From Pantoea latae (GTDB taxonomy: Bacteria; Pseudomonadota; Gammaproteobacteria; Enterobacterales; Enterobacteriaceae), in the NCBI RefSeq assembly GCF_002077695.1, contig NZ_MWUE01000022.1, positions 124,001-188,000 of the forward strand: a stretch of DNA of 64,000 nt, read 5' to 3'. Positions 39,707 through 47,947 of this stretch are shown one piece after another. The notes under the pieces are model-generated. The model was not told where the DNA came from and made no database searches. It worked only from the letters and a program-made list of their open reading frames with translations. The translations under genes and the position numbers were made by a program. Within the stretch, counting starts at the first letter, position 1, and the number at the start of each line of letters is the position of its first letter.

Positions 39707-39801
39707 AAAAAAAAGCCGGACATACAGGTCCGGCAGGAATAATTAGGGTAAACATCTCATTCGGGGTGAATGAAGGTAATAATGAAATAAATGATGATAG
39801 C
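39707..39801 (-). ncRNA. micF: MicF antisense small RNA
   Basis: Read on the minus strand, the 95-base RNA begins GCTATCATCATTTATTTC. This resembles the E. coli MicF 5' end, which base-pairs with the ompF translation start. A terminator hairpin, GCCGGAC/GTCCGGC with eight T residues, ends it at 39707. E. coli MicF is 93 bases and likewise lies divergent from ompC. A TACAAT -10 is 7 bases upstream of the start. Control by OmpR from the shared ompC-micF region and Hfq-dependent pairing are expected from the family. Confidence 0.9.
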
Positions 39802-39955
39802 GGGATCTATTGTATTCCCAGATGGTGAATATGTTTTATCATTCAGTGCTCAGACAGGGACTCATGTAACGTGCTGAAAGTAATGATGTAAAATTTCGTT
39901 TGATATTTTGTGCGATAATTTTTACCGATACGTGCTGGTTATTCATTCCGCAATA

Positions 39956-40040
39956 TTTACATTCGGAAATAACTATTTCGCATTATGCAACAGTTTTGGA
40001 AATTTCGTAGCATTTTCGTGATAGCTTATTGCCCTTTATA
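39956..40040 (+). promoter_or_regulatory. ompC promoter with OmpR sites
   Basis: TTTACATTCGGAAATAAC (39956-39973) closely resembles the first OmpR site (C1) of E. coli ompC. It is followed by two weaker similar blocks (about 39975-40013) and an AT-rich -10 region around TGATAGCTTATTGC. A leader of about 85 bases leads to ompC. Confidence 0.65.
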
Positions 40041-40123
40041 AAAACACAATGGCGTGCCGGCTGAATTTTAAACATTCAGCATGCAGTGGCAAAAAAATAA
40101 GGCACATAACAGAGGGCAATAAA

Positions 40124-41236
40124 ATGAAACGTCGCGTTCTCTCCCTGATGATCCCTGCGCTGCTGGTTGCAGCAGGTTCTGCAAGCGCAGCGGAAATTTA
40201 CAACAAAGACGGCAACAAATTAGACCTGTTTGGCAAAGTAGATGGTCTGCACTATTTCTCAGATAACGACGGTAATGACGGCGATCAGTCTTACCTGCGC
40301 TTCGGTTTTAAAGGCGAAACCCAGATTTCCGAGCAGCTGACCGGTTACGGCCAGTGGGAGTATCAGGCAGCGCTGAACACGGCGGAAAGCGAAGGCACCG
40401 CTAACAGCCACACCCGCGTTGGCTTCGCCGGTATCAAATTCGGCGACGCCGGCTCCTTCGACTACGGCCGTAACTACGGCGTAGCGTACGACATCGGCGC
40501 ATGGACCGACGTCCTGCCGGAGTTCGGCGGCGACACCTACGGCGCGGACAACTTTATGTTCCAGCGCAGCAACGGCCTGGCGACCTATCGCAACTCCAAC
40601 TTCTTCGGTCTGGTGGATGGCTGGAACTTCGCCGTGCAGTATCAGGGTAAAAACGACAACCCGAGCCGCGAAACCTCTGGCCGTGACGTGCTGGGCGAGA
40701 ACGGCGACGGCTGGGGTCTGAGCACCACCTACGATCTCGGCTCTGGTTTCGGTATCGGCGCGGCGATGTTCTCATCGGATCGCACCAATAACCAGAACGG
40801 CGGCGATCCGGCTATTCTGGGTCGCGGCGACAAGGCGGAAGTCTACACCGGCGGCCTGAAGTATGACGCCAACAACATCTACCTGGCGGCGATGTACAGC
40901 CGTTCCTTTAATGCGACGCGCTTCGGCTCCTCCAGCGATGACATTTACGGCTTCGCAGATAAAGCGGACAACTGGGAGCTGGTGGCGCAGTATCAGTTCG
41001 ACTTCGGCCTGCGTCCGTCTCTGGCGTTCGTGACCTCACGCGGCACCGACATTCAGAACTGGGGCAAACAGAACCTGAAAAAATATGTTGATGTCGGCGC
41101 GACCTACTACTTCAACAAAAACATGTCGACCTACGTTGATTACCAGATCAACCTGATGGACGACAACGACTTCACCGACGCGGCTGGCATCAATACCGAT
41201 GACACCGTGGCGCTGGGTCTGGTTTATCAGTTCTAA
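40124..41236 (+). CDS. ompC: Outer-membrane porin OmpC
   Basis: OmpC is a trimeric 16-strand beta-barrel general porin. The start ATG 40124 ([20 protein letters not shown]) gives 370 residues with a 22-residue signal peptide cut before [16 protein letters not shown]. The porin end rule is met by the C-terminal GLVYQF with final Phe. The constriction-loop segment [15 protein letters not shown] is present at about 127-145. The longer frame from 40049 is not used. Identity as OmpC rather than OmpF rests on the neighbouring micF and rcsDBC genes. AGAGGGCAATAAA provides the ribosome site. Confidence 0.95.
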   Translation: MKRRVLSLMIPALLVAAGSASAAEIYNKDGNKLDLFGKVDGLHYFSDNDGNDGDQSYLRFGFKGETQISEQLTGYGQWEYQAALNTAESEGTANSHTRVGFAGIKFGDAGSFDYGRNYGVAYDIGAWTDVLPEFGGDTYGADNFMFQRSNGLATYRNSNFFGLVDGWNFAVQYQGKNDNPSRETSGRDVLGENGDGWGLSTTYDLGSGFGIGAAMFSSDRTNNQNGGDPAILGRGDKAEVYTGGLKYDANNIYLAAMYSRSFNATRFGSSSDDIYGFADKADNWELVAQYQFDFGLRPSLAFVTSRGTDIQNWGKQNLKKYVDVGATYYFNKNMSTYVDYQINLMDDNDFTDAAGINTDDTVALGLVYQF

Positions 41237-41244
41237 ACCGCCCA

Positions 41245-41270
41245 GGAGCGTAGCCTGCGGGCTACGCTCC
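41245..41270 (+). terminator. ompC hairpin terminator overlapping the tetR end
   Basis: An 11 bp perfect stem, GGAGCGTAGCC/GGCTACGCTCC, has a TGCG loop 8 bases after the ompC stop. No T run follows, so its strength is uncertain. It overlaps the stop codon of the convergent tetR gene (41262). Confidence 0.6.
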
Positions 41271-41825
41271 CGCTGGCAGGATCGCCGCCAGCGCGGCCGT
41301 GATATCCGCCGCGACCCTCTCTGATTTTTCCCCCAGCTGCGCCCGCACGATGGCACCTTCCGCCAGCAGCATAATCTGTCCGCTTTTCCACCGTTCGCTT
41401 TCTGCCAGCTTCAGCGCGATCGTCTCTGCCATCTCCCGCTTATGCTGATGGACCAGCTCGGTCACTTCAGGCAGGCTCTCGCCCAGCTCGGCGCTGGCGT
41501 TGATAAAGGCGCAGCCGCGAAAGTCCGCTTCGTCGAACCAGCTTTTCAGCGCGGCGGGCAGCGCGTCGCGCAGCGCAGGCGTGCTATTCAGCGCCTGCTG
41601 AAAGCCGGCCATCCAGCGCCGATGCCGCTGCGCCAGCACCGCTAAGATAAGCTGATTTTTGCTGGGAAAATGGCGGTAAAAGGTGACCTTGGTGACACCC
41701 GCCTCGGCGATCACCCGATCGATGCCGGTGGCGCGAATGCCCTGCTGATAGAACAGCCGCTGCGCTGTGACGAGCAGGCGGTCGCGAGCGGCGGCATCGG
41801 GATCGAACGGGAGCGGAGCAAGCAT
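41262..41825 (-). CDS. TetR/AcrR-family transcriptional repressor
   Basis: A 187-residue TetR-type regulator starting at ATG 41825 (MLAPLPFDPDAAARDRLLVT). The N-terminal helix-turn-helix (about 12-58) has LFYQQGIRATGIDRVIAEAG and TKVTFYRHFPSKNQLILAVL, typical of the family. The C-terminal ligand domain is not informative. It is divergent from the NTF2-like gene, with two 18 bp palindromes between them, so it probably represses itself and that neighbour. The frame extends upstream to 41891 but that would run through the operators. The gene is absent from this locus in E. coli. Confidence 0.92.
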   Translation of the reverse strand: MLAPLPFDPDAAARDRLLVTAQRLFYQQGIRATGIDRVIAEAGVTKVTFYRHFPSKNQLILAVLAQRHRRWMAGFQQALNSTPALRDALPAALKSWFDEADFRGCAFINASAELGESLPEVTELVHQHKREMAETIALKLAESERWKSGQIMLLAEGAIVRAQLGEKSERVAADITAALAAILPAGA

Positions 41826-41846
41826 AATCAATCCTGGTAAATTTGA

Positions 41847-41901
41847 GTAGACAGGATTGTCTACATGCAGCAGAGTAATGCAAGTAGACAATTCTGTCTA
41901 C
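41847..41901. promoter_or_regulatory. Twin TetR operators
   Basis: Two near-identical palindromes, GTAGACAGGATTGTCTAC (41847-41864) and GTAGACAATTCTGTCTAC (41884-41901), are centred 37 bp apart between the divergent tetR and NTF2-like genes. The 7 bp arms GTAGACA/TGTCTAC are invariant and only the 4 bp centres differ. This is the classic arrangement for a divergent TetR-controlled pair. Confidence 0.85.
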
Positions 41902-41929
41902 GTGCCGACAACGCTTACAGGAGATAACA

Positions 41930-42385
41930 ATGCTGCTTCCTCCGTTTAACCAACAGAGTGCCACAGAGAAAGTACGTATGGCGGAAGACGCCTGGAACAG
42001 CCGCGATCCGCTGCGGGTTGCGCAGGTTTACAGTCTGGATACGCGCTGGCGCAACCGCAGCGAAGAGGTGCAGGGGCGTGACGCGGTGGTGGCGTTCCTC
42101 AGCCGTAAATGGGCGAAAGAGCTGGATTATCGCCTGATCAAAGAGCTGTGGGCATGGCATGAGGATCGGCTGGCGGTGCGCTTTGCCTATGAGTGGCATG
42201 ACGACAGCGGAAATGTGTTCCGCAGCTACGGCAACGAGAACTGGCGCTTCGGCGCGGATGGCCTGATGGTAGAGCGTTTCGCCTGCATCAACGATTTGCC
42301 GATTGAGGCCAGCGAACGTCTGTTCCACTGGCCGCTCGGCAGACGGCCGGACGACCATCCCGGCCTGAGCCAACTGGGGCTCTAA
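41930..42385 (+). CDS. NTF2-like protein of the DUF1348 type
   Basis: A 151-residue SnoaL/NTF2-fold protein. It starts at ATG 41930 with AGGAG upstream and contains [20 protein letters not shown] and [20 protein letters not shown], followed by [19 protein letters not shown], the characteristic DUF1348 blocks. The ending [15 protein letters not shown] also fits. The family has no assigned reaction; the fold often makes small isomerase or dehydratase pockets. Control by the divergent TetR is strongly suggested by the operators. Together they look like a self-contained response unit to an unknown small molecule. Confidence 0.88.
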   Translation: MLLPPFNQQSATEKVRMAEDAWNSRDPLRVAQVYSLDTRWRNRSEEVQGRDAVVAFLSRKWAKELDYRLIKELWAWHEDRLAVRFAYEWHDDSGNVFRSYGNENWRFGADGLMVERFACINDLPIEASERLFHWPLGRRPDDHPGLSQLGL

Positions 42386-42535
42386 TCAGGCAGAAAGCGC
42401 GCGCTTCCGCCTGGTTGCCCGTGGCGTTTTGAGCTGCGGCGGCGCGCTGCCTTCAAATCCCGTGCCCGCCAGGGTAAAGGCGGAAAAACTCAGCCACTGC
42501 TGCCACTGATTCAATTCTGACGATGATTTACGCAT
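42386..42535 (-). CDS. Small Arg-rich protein, 49 residues
   Basis: A 49-codon frame from ATG 42535 to TGA 42386 has a strong ribosome site (GGGAGG, 6 bases before ATG). It starts MRKSSSELNQWQQWLSFSAF and ends with the basic tail TRRKRALSA. No signal or clear membrane helix is seen. Its stop abuts the stop of the NTF2-like gene. I do not recognise the product. The strong ribosome site and paired neighbour at 42661-42774 argue for expression, but conservation is untested. Confidence 0.5.
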   Translation of the reverse strand: MRKSSSELNQWQQWLSFSAFTLAGTGFEGSAPPQLKTPRATRRKRALSA

Positions 42536-42660
42536 GCTGCACCTCCCGGAAATAAACCCGGGTTAAACCGTGCAGCTTTCATGCCAGCTCAATGGCTCTC
42601 ACAGCCACGGATGCGTCGCTGATTTTGCTACACTGCCGCAGCATTTTGGTGCAGGCCTGC

Positions 42661-42774
42661 TCAGCGCTGGCGCGCAGCGCCGTAGTTAAGCCGCTTTTGC
42701 CGCCGCTGCTGCAGCGCTTTAACCACGCTGAAAATAAAAACGCCGCCTGCAAGGACGAGAGTCAGATAGATCAT
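42661..42774 (-). CDS. Small single-helix membrane protein, 37 residues
   Basis: A 37-codon frame from ATG 42774 to TGA 42661 has AGGAGG 5 bases before the start. Residues 2-18 (IYLTLVLAGGVFIFSVV) form a clear membrane helix, followed by the basic tail KALQQRRQKRLNYG, so a type with the C-terminus in the cytoplasm is likely. It lies upstream of the 49-residue frame on the same strand and divergent from apbE. Function unknown; it looks like one of the small enteric membrane proteins. Confidence 0.55.
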   Translation of the reverse strand: MIYLTLVLAGGVFIFSVVKALQQRRQKRLNYGAARQR

Positions 42775-42910
42775 AGATGCCTCCTGTTATCGGCCGGAAC
42801 AGGCCAGATGCTGCGCCAGGCCGCGCGGGTTGACAACCCGCTTTTGATTATTTTACCAACGATTTATGCTTTGTTTCGCGCTGGAACACAGCGTTACAGA
42901 TGAGAGAAGA

Positions 42911-43942
42911 ATGCGATACTGGAATATTCTGCTAATGACCCTGGCGGTTGGCGCGCTCAGCGCCTGCGATAAGCCGCCACAGGCGACGGTGCTGGAAGGA
43001 AAAACCATGGGCACGGTGTGGCGCGTCACGCTGGCGGGCGTCGACGCCGCGCGCCAGCCGTCGCTGCAGCAGGCGATCCAGCAGCAGCTCGATCAGGATG
43101 ACCAGACGCTCTCTACCTGGAAACCTGACTCCGTGCTGTCGCGCTTTAACCGCTATCAGGGCAGCGCGCCGCAGCCGGTCAGCGCCGACATGGCGGATAT
43201 TGTCACCGAGGCGCTGCGCATCGGCGCAGCAACCCACGGCGCGATGGATATCACCGTGGGGCCGCTGGTCAATCTGTGGGGCTTCGGCCCGGCGAAACCG
43301 CCCGCGCATACCCCGACAGATGCGGAGATCGCCGCCGCAAAGGCGCAAACCGGCCTGGCGCACCTGCGGGTGATCGAAACGGTAGAAGGGCAGTGGCTGC
43401 AGAAAGATCTGCCCGGTCTCTATGTGGATCTCTCTACTATGGGTGAAGGCTACGCCACCGATCATCTGGCGCGTCTGATGGAGCGCGAAGGGATCAATAA
43501 CTATCTGGTGTCGGTGGGCGGCGCGGTGCTGAGCCGCGGCCGCAACGCGCAGGGCCAGCCGTGGCGCGTGGCGATCCAGAAGCCCACCGATAGCGAGAAC
43601 GCCGTACAGGCGCGCGTCGATCTGCAGGGGCACGGCATTAGCACCTCGGGCAGCTATCGCAACTATTATGAACTGGATGGCAAACGCATTTCGCACGTGA
43701 TCGATCCGGCGACCGGGCGTCCCATCGAGCATAAGCTGGTCTCCGCCACGGTGATTGCCACCACGGCGCTGGAGGCGGACGGCTGGGACACCGGCCTGAT
43801 GGTGCTGGGCAGCGAAAAGGCGAAAGCGCTGGCGCTGCAGCAGCATCTGGCGGTTTACCTGATCAGCAAAGAGGGCGATAAATTCGTCAGCTGGATGTCG
43901 CCGCAGTTTTCCGCTTTTCTGATTGACGACAACGCGAAGTAA
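42911..43942 (+). CDS. apbE: FAD:protein FMN transferase (flavinyltransferase) ApbE
   Basis: ApbE attaches FMN from FAD to Thr/Ser of target flavoproteins such as RnfG and NqrB/C in the periplasm. The start ATG 42911 (MRYWNILLMTLAVGALSAC) gives 343 residues. It is a lipoprotein: lipobox LSAC with Cys19. The family core is present: GKTMGTVWRVTL, GAMDITVGPLVNLWGFGP, DLSTMGEGYATDHLA, and the Mg/FAD site in SGSYRNYYELDGKRISHVID (about 245-265) and ALEADGWDTGLMVLG. alkB follows after 9 bases. The upstream frame to 42866 is not used. Confidence 0.96.
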   Translation: MRYWNILLMTLAVGALSACDKPPQATVLEGKTMGTVWRVTLAGVDAARQPSLQQAIQQQLDQDDQTLSTWKPDSVLSRFNRYQGSAPQPVSADMADIVTEALRIGAATHGAMDITVGPLVNLWGFGPAKPPAHTPTDAEIAAAKAQTGLAHLRVIETVEGQWLQKDLPGLYVDLSTMGEGYATDHLARLMEREGINNYLVSVGGAVLSRGRNAQGQPWRVAIQKPTDSENAVQARVDLQGHGISTSGSYRNYYELDGKRISHVIDPATGRPIEHKLVSATVIATTALEADGWDTGLMVLGSEKAKALALQQHLAVYLISKEGDKFVSWMSPQFSAFLIDDNAK

Positions 43943-43951
43943 GGAGCAACC

Positions 43952-44593
43952 ATGCTGGACCTGTTTAGCGATGAAGCACCCTGGCAGGAGCCGCTGGCCG
44001 ACGGTGCGGCGATCCTGCGCCGCCGCGCGCGCGATGATGCCCCGGCGCTGATGGCGGCGATTCTGGCGGTGGCGCAGCAGAACCCGTTTTATCACCGCGT
44101 CACGCCCGGCGGCCATCGTATGTCGGTGGCGATGACCAACTGCGGCGACTTCGGCTGGTCGAGCGATGCGCGCGGCTATCAGTACAGCGAACAGGATGCG
44201 GAGAACGGCCGCAAATGGCCGCCGATGCCGCCGCTGTTGCGTCAGCTGGCGCTCGACTGCGCGCGCGAGGCGGGTTTTCCGCAGTTCAATCCCGACGCCT
44301 GTTTGATCAACCGCTATGAACCAGGGGCGAAGCTGTCGCTGCATCAGGACAAAGATGAGAAAGATCTGCGTCAGCCGATCGTGTCGGTGTCGCTGGGCCT
44401 GCCTGCGGTGTTTCAGTTCGGCGGCTTCGCGCGCGGCGACGCCACGCAGCGCGTGCTGCTGGAGCACGGCGACGTGGTGGTCTGGGGCGGGCCCTCGCGC
44501 CTGCGCTATCACGGCATTTTGCCGCTCAAGCCTGGCGATCATCCGCTGACCGGCGCTTTTCGCTACAATCTGACCTTCCGCCGCGCCTTCTAG
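43952..44593 (+). CDS. alkB: DNA oxidative demethylase AlkB
   Basis: AlkB is an Fe(II)/2-oxoglutarate dioxygenase that repairs 1-methyladenine and 3-methylcytosine in DNA and RNA. The 213 residues (216 in E. coli) hold all catalytic residues at E. coli numbering: iron ligands His131, Asp133 and His187, and 2-oxoglutarate-binding Arg204 and Arg210. MTNCGDFGWSSDARGYQYS forms the nucleotide lid. In E. coli alkB is cotranscribed with ada. Here ada is not adjacent and alkB instead follows apbE by 9 bases, so Ada control may be lost or act at a distance. Confidence 0.97.
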   Translation: MLDLFSDEAPWQEPLADGAAILRRRARDDAPALMAAILAVAQQNPFYHRVTPGGHRMSVAMTNCGDFGWSSDARGYQYSEQDAENGRKWPPMPPLLRQLALDCAREAGFPQFNPDACLINRYEPGAKLSLHQDKDEKDLRQPIVSVSLGLPAVFQFGGFARGDATQRVLLEHGDVVVWGGPSRLRYHGILPLKPGDHPLTGAFRYNLTFRRAF

Positions 44594-44672
44594 GCGCGGT
44601 TGCGAATAACTATTGCTATCATTCCGCATCGCTTTAAACTGCTGGCTGCTTTCCTGACTGCTGGACCTCTGT

Positions 44673-46343
44673 ATGGCGTTGCTCAACGTTGTTTTTCACC
44701 AGTTTCGCTGGCCTTTTATTGGCGTCATTCTGCTGACGCTGCTTAGCGCCGTGCTCGGCATCGCGATGATCGCCTATATCAACAGCGAAATGATCTCGGC
44801 CATCAATAGTTCTTTCTCCGTGCTGCCCGGCTTTTTGCTGCAGCTGGTGCTGCTGATGGCGGTCACGCTCGCCGCCCAGCTGGCGCTGACGCTGCTGGGA
44901 CACCGCTTTGTCTGGCGGCTGCGCGGCGAATTTATCAAACGCATACTGGATACGCGCGTCGAACGGCTGGAGCAGATCGGCAACGCGCAGCTGCTGGCGG
45001 GTCTGACCAGCGACATCCGCGCCATCACCATCGCCTTTGTGCGCCTGCCGGAGCTGATTCAGGGCGTTATTATCACACTGGGATCCGCGCTCTATCTCGC
45101 CTGGCTCTCGCCTAAAATGCTGCTGGTCTCCAGCCTGTGGATGGCGGTGACGCTGGTGGGCGGCTGGCTGCTGGTGTCGCGGGTCTACCGCCATATGGCG
45201 AAACTGCGCGAGGTGGAAGACGATCTCTACCGTGATTTCCAGACGGTGACGGAAGGGCGCAAAGAGCTGCACCTGAACCGCGAGCGCGCCCAGCTGATCT
45301 ACGAAACCGTTTATCAGGAGGACGCGAACGCCTATCGCCACCATATCGTGCGCGCCGACACCTATCACCTCAGCGCGGTGAACTGGTCGAATATCATGAC
45401 GCTCGGCGCCATCGGCATGGTGTTTTTTATGGCCAACAGCCTGGGCTGGGCCAACACCGCGGTGGCGGCCACCTTCTCGCTGACGCTGCTGTTCCTGCGC
45501 ACGCCGCTGCTGTCGGCGGTGGGCGCGCTGCCGACGCTGCTTAGCGCCCAGGTGGCGTTCCGCAAGCTTAACGCCTTCGACCTCGCGCCTTATCAGGAGG
45601 GCTTCCATACGCTGCCGCCGCTGGCGGAGTGGCGCACGCTGGAGCTGCGCGACGTCCGGTTCCACTATGGGCAAAACGGCTTTGAGGTCGGCCCGATCAA
45701 CCTGACGCTGCGGCGCGGCGAGCTGGTGTTTCTTATTGGCGGCAACGGCAGCGGCAAGTCGACGCTGGCGATGCTGCTGACGGGGCTCTATCAGCCGCAC
45801 GGCGGCACGCTGCTGCTGGACGGCAAGCCTGTCGGCGCGGACGAGCTTGACTGCTGGCGCAAACACTTCTCGGCGGTGTTTACCGACGTGCATCTGTTCG
45901 ATCGGCTGATTGGACGGGAAGGCGTGCCGGCCAATCCTAAGCTGGTGCAGGCCTGGCTTGAGCGGCTGAAAATGCAGGACAAGCTGAAAATCGAGGGCAA
46001 TAAAATCCTCAATCTGCAGCTGTCAAAAGGGCAGAGTAAGCGGGTTGCGCTGCTGCTGGCGGCGGCGGAGGAGCGCGACGTGCTGCTGCTGGACGAGTGG
46101 GCGGCGGATCAGGATCCGCATTTCCGCCGCATCTTCTACCGTGAACTGCTGCCCTGGCTGCAGGCCTCCGGTAAAACCGTCTTCGCCATCAGCCACGACG
46201 ATCACTACTTTATCCACGCCGACCGTCTGCTGGAGATGCGCGAAGGCAAACTCAGCGAGCTGACCGGCCGCGAGCGCGACATGGCGACCCTCGACGCGGT
46301 GCAGCGCACCGACGTGGCTTATCAACAGGATGAAAAAGCTTAG
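44673..46343 (+). CDS. yojI: ABC exporter YojI, microcin J25 efflux type
   Basis: YojI is an inner-membrane ABC exporter with fused membrane and ATPase domains. In E. coli it exports microcin J25 together with TolC. The 556 residues (547 in E. coli) have six helices in the first ~300 residues. The nucleotide-binding domain contains Walker [15 protein letters not shown] (about 362), the signature [20 protein letters not shown] and Walker [17 protein letters not shown]. The signature is the degenerate LSKGQ form that is normal for this cyclic-peptide exporter group. It follows alkB by 79 bases and ends before a strong terminator. Confidence 0.95.
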   Translation: MALLNVVFHQFRWPFIGVILLTLLSAVLGIAMIAYINSEMISAINSSFSVLPGFLLQLVLLMAVTLAAQLALTLLGHRFVWRLRGEFIKRILDTRVERLEQIGNAQLLAGLTSDIRAITIAFVRLPELIQGVIITLGSALYLAWLSPKMLLVSSLWMAVTLVGGWLLVSRVYRHMAKLREVEDDLYRDFQTVTEGRKELHLNRERAQLIYETVYQEDANAYRHHIVRADTYHLSAVNWSNIMTLGAIGMVFFMANSLGWANTAVAATFSLTLLFLRTPLLSAVGALPTLLSAQVAFRKLNAFDLAPYQEGFHTLPPLAEWRTLELRDVRFHYGQNGFEVGPINLTLRRGELVFLIGGNGSGKSTLAMLLTGLYQPHGGTLLLDGKPVGADELDCWRKHFSAVFTDVHLFDRLIGREGVPANPKLVQAWLERLKMQDKLKIEGNKILNLQLSKGQSKRVALLLAAAEERDVLLLDEWAADQDPHFRRIFYRELLPWLQASGKTVFAISHDDHYFIHADRLLEMREGKLSELTGRERDMATLDAVQRTDVAYQQDEKA

Positions 46344-46447
46344 CGGAAAGGGTTAGTGGCGCAGCGTCCGCTGCGGGCGTTAAGCTGACCTCAGCAAAAA
46401 CAGCGGTTTTTGCCTCCCTGGAATATTTTCTGTCGTCTTGTGTTTGT

Positions 46448-46480
46448 ACCGGCTTAGCCCCTTTGCTAAGCCGGTTTTTT
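46448..46480 (+). terminator. yojI rho-independent terminator
   Basis: A 10 bp perfect stem, ACCGGCTTAG/CTAAGCCGGT, with an 8-base loop is followed by six T residues. Its 3' arm contains the stop codon of the opposing EntD-like gene. Confidence 0.93.
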
Positions 46481-47203
46481 ATTGCCCGCTACAGGATGGG
46501 TCAGCAGCGTCAGCACCCGATCCGCCTCCAGCTGAAATTCCGCCTCCAGTCGCGTACCAGCGGTAAATTCTGCGCTAAAGCTGTGGTTTAGCGCGAGCAC
46601 GGCTTTACCCGCGGCGAGATCCGCCTCCAGCAGGCTGGCCTGAAGGAAGTCCATTGGCTGATGCAGCTGCGGCCACAGTGCTTTATACAGGCTCTCTTTA
46701 AGAGAAAAGAGCAGGGTAGCAGCCGATGAAAAAGGCAGCGGCAGCGCGCACAGCCGCGCCTCCTCTTCAGCGCTCATCAGCACCGAGGCGGTCTCTTCGG
46801 CGGTGCGCAGACTCATCACGCTTTCGATGTCGACGCCGATGCAGCGCGGCTGCTGCGTGACGGCCAGCGCCACCGCGCCGTCGGTGTGCGACAGCGAGGC
46901 GCGCATGCCCGTGGGCCAGATGGGCGAGCGGTCGCAGTGGTTCTGCAATAAGAAGTCGGGGATGCCGAACCGACCCATCACCTCGCGCGCGAGCCAGCGG
47001 CTGGCAAGGTACTCGGCGCGGCGCTTTTTTACCGCCTGCCGCAGCGCGGGCGGAACGGGCAGGTTCCAGTCGGCGGCAAAACGTTCTTCATAGCGGCTAA
47101 GGTCGAAGCGCGCCTGCGCCAGCGCGCAGTCGCCGACGCGCAGCTGCGCGGAAACAATAAAGCCGCCTGACGGAGGCGGCAGAGAGCGGTTCTGAAGATT
47201 CAT
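46466..47203 (-). CDS. 4'-phosphopantetheinyl transferase, EntD-like
   Basis: The enzyme moves the phosphopantetheine arm of CoA onto carrier domains of nonribosomal peptide or polyketide synthases. The 245 residues from ATG 47203 (MNLQNRSLPPPSGGF) include the EntD/Sfp pattern: RRAEYLASRWLAREVM, SPIWPTGMRASLSHTDGAVA, the magnesium site GVDIESVMSLRTAEE, and FSLKESLYKALWPQLH with the catalytic Lys-Glu pair. An upstream ATG at 47233 is possible; neither has a strong ribosome site. In E. coli entD lies with enterobactin genes; here none is adjacent, so the partner synthase is elsewhere. The stop lies inside the yojI terminator. Confidence 0.9.
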   Translation of the reverse strand: MNLQNRSLPPPSGGFIVSAQLRVGDCALAQARFDLSRYEERFAADWNLPVPPALRQAVKKRRAEYLASRWLAREVMGRFGIPDFLLQNHCDRSPIWPTGMRASLSHTDGAVALAVTQQPRCIGVDIESVMSLRTAEETASVLMSAEEEARLCALPLPFSSAATLLFSLKESLYKALWPQLHQPMDFLQASLLEADLAAGKAVLALNHSFSAEFTAGTRLEAEFQLEADRVLTLLTHPVAGNKKPA

Positions 47204-47264
47204 GGGGTCCCACGGCAGCGCGCAAAAGGGCATTAAAGCAGCCCGCCATGGTCAGGGCAATCAC

Positions 47265-47468
47265 CTAGTCGTTAGGCGGAATGGCGAAACCCTTCACGGA
47301 AACGACAAAATGGTGATGACCTTTGGTAATGCGCGCGCCGCGATCGCACCAGCGCGAGGCGAGACGAAAAAAATCGTCGCTGCCGATGTTATAAGCCAGT
47401 TCCACTTTGCTGACGCCTGAATGCAGCAGTTCTTCTGCATCCTGCAGGCTTTTCGCTTTGATAACCAT
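47265..47468 (-). CDS. Conserved-looking small protein, 67 residues
   Basis: A 67-residue soluble protein from ATG 47468 (MVIKAKSLQDAEELLHSGVS). A TTG at 47486 would add six residues. The pattern of an amphipathic helix (SLQDAEELLHSG), a strand (KVELAYNI), a second helix (DDFFRLASRWCDRG) and a strand (HHFVVSVKGFAI) suggests a compact alpha/beta fold. I do not recognise the family. It stands alone, on the same strand as the EntD-like gene downstream, separated by about 60 bases. Confidence 0.7.
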   Translation of the reverse strand: MVIKAKSLQDAEELLHSGVSKVELAYNIGSDDFFRLASRWCDRGARITKGHHHFVVSVKGFAIPPND

Positions 47469-47670
47469 AATGATATCCGTTGGCAATTCAGAGGCTATAG
47501 AATAAGGATTTTTTATGACATTTTTGTTTCAGTACGGTTAAGGAATGCGGCGGCTTGCAGTTTTTGTGAGGTAGATCGGGGGGAGTTGCACAAAGTAAGC
47601 GTTTGAAGGCATTAGCAATAGTAAAGGAAAATGGCGATAATCCTAATTTGTTTTCTGCACGGCAGGCATT

Positions 47671-47697
47671 AAAAAGGCCGCGCGAGGCGACCTTTGT
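47671..47697 (-). terminator. Terminator after the 26-residue ORF
   Basis: On the minus strand AAGGTCGC and GCGCGGCCTT form an imperfect GC-rich stem around CTC, followed by five T residues, just after the small ORF at 47701-47781. Confidence 0.6.
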
Positions 47698-47700
47698 GGG

Positions 47701-47781
47701 TTACTGCTTCTGATCCGGTTCAGGACGTTTATCGCCTGACTCGGGCGCGTTGTTTGGATCGTCTTTTTCAATGTAATGCAT
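47701..47781 (-). CDS. Very small hydrophilic protein, 26 residues
   Basis: A 26-codon frame from ATG 47781 to TAA 47701 begins MHYIEKDDPNNAPESGDKRP. The ribosome site is strong (GAGGAG before the ATG) and a terminator follows the stop. The product is highly polar, with many Asp, Glu, Pro and Lys, and lacks a membrane segment. I do not recognise it. The good ribosome site plus terminator make it a likely expressed micro-gene; longer overlapping frames at 47643-47907 are not favoured. Confidence 0.5.
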   Translation of the reverse strand: MHYIEKDDPNNAPESGDKRPEPDQKQ

Positions 47782-47906
47782 AAACTCTCCTCTTCGTTCC
47801 CCACACAGTGGTGAGTATAGACCATGTTTTCGTACGCCGGGGAGCCAGCAGTGAGATGAAGAAGTGGGCATCTGAGGACAACGCGCGAAAAGGCTAACGG
47901 CAGGCA

Positions 47907-47934
47907 TAAAAAAAGCAGCCTTAACAGGCTGCTT
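47907..47934 (-). terminator. tRNA-Pro terminator
   Basis: On the minus strand the stem AAGCAGCC/GGCTGCTT with loop TGTTAA runs into a T tract. It lies 14 bases after the encoded CCA end of the tRNA. Confidence 0.88.
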
Positions 47935-47947
47935 TAGTTGGGAATTT

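Noticed and set aside
40049..40123. N-terminal extension of ompC
   Set aside because: The extension has no signal peptide logic. The signal peptide begins at ATG 40124 with a ribosome site.
42592..42903. 103-codon plus-strand frame before apbE
   Set aside because: It overlaps the 37-residue minus-strand frame, has no ribosome site and matches nothing I know.
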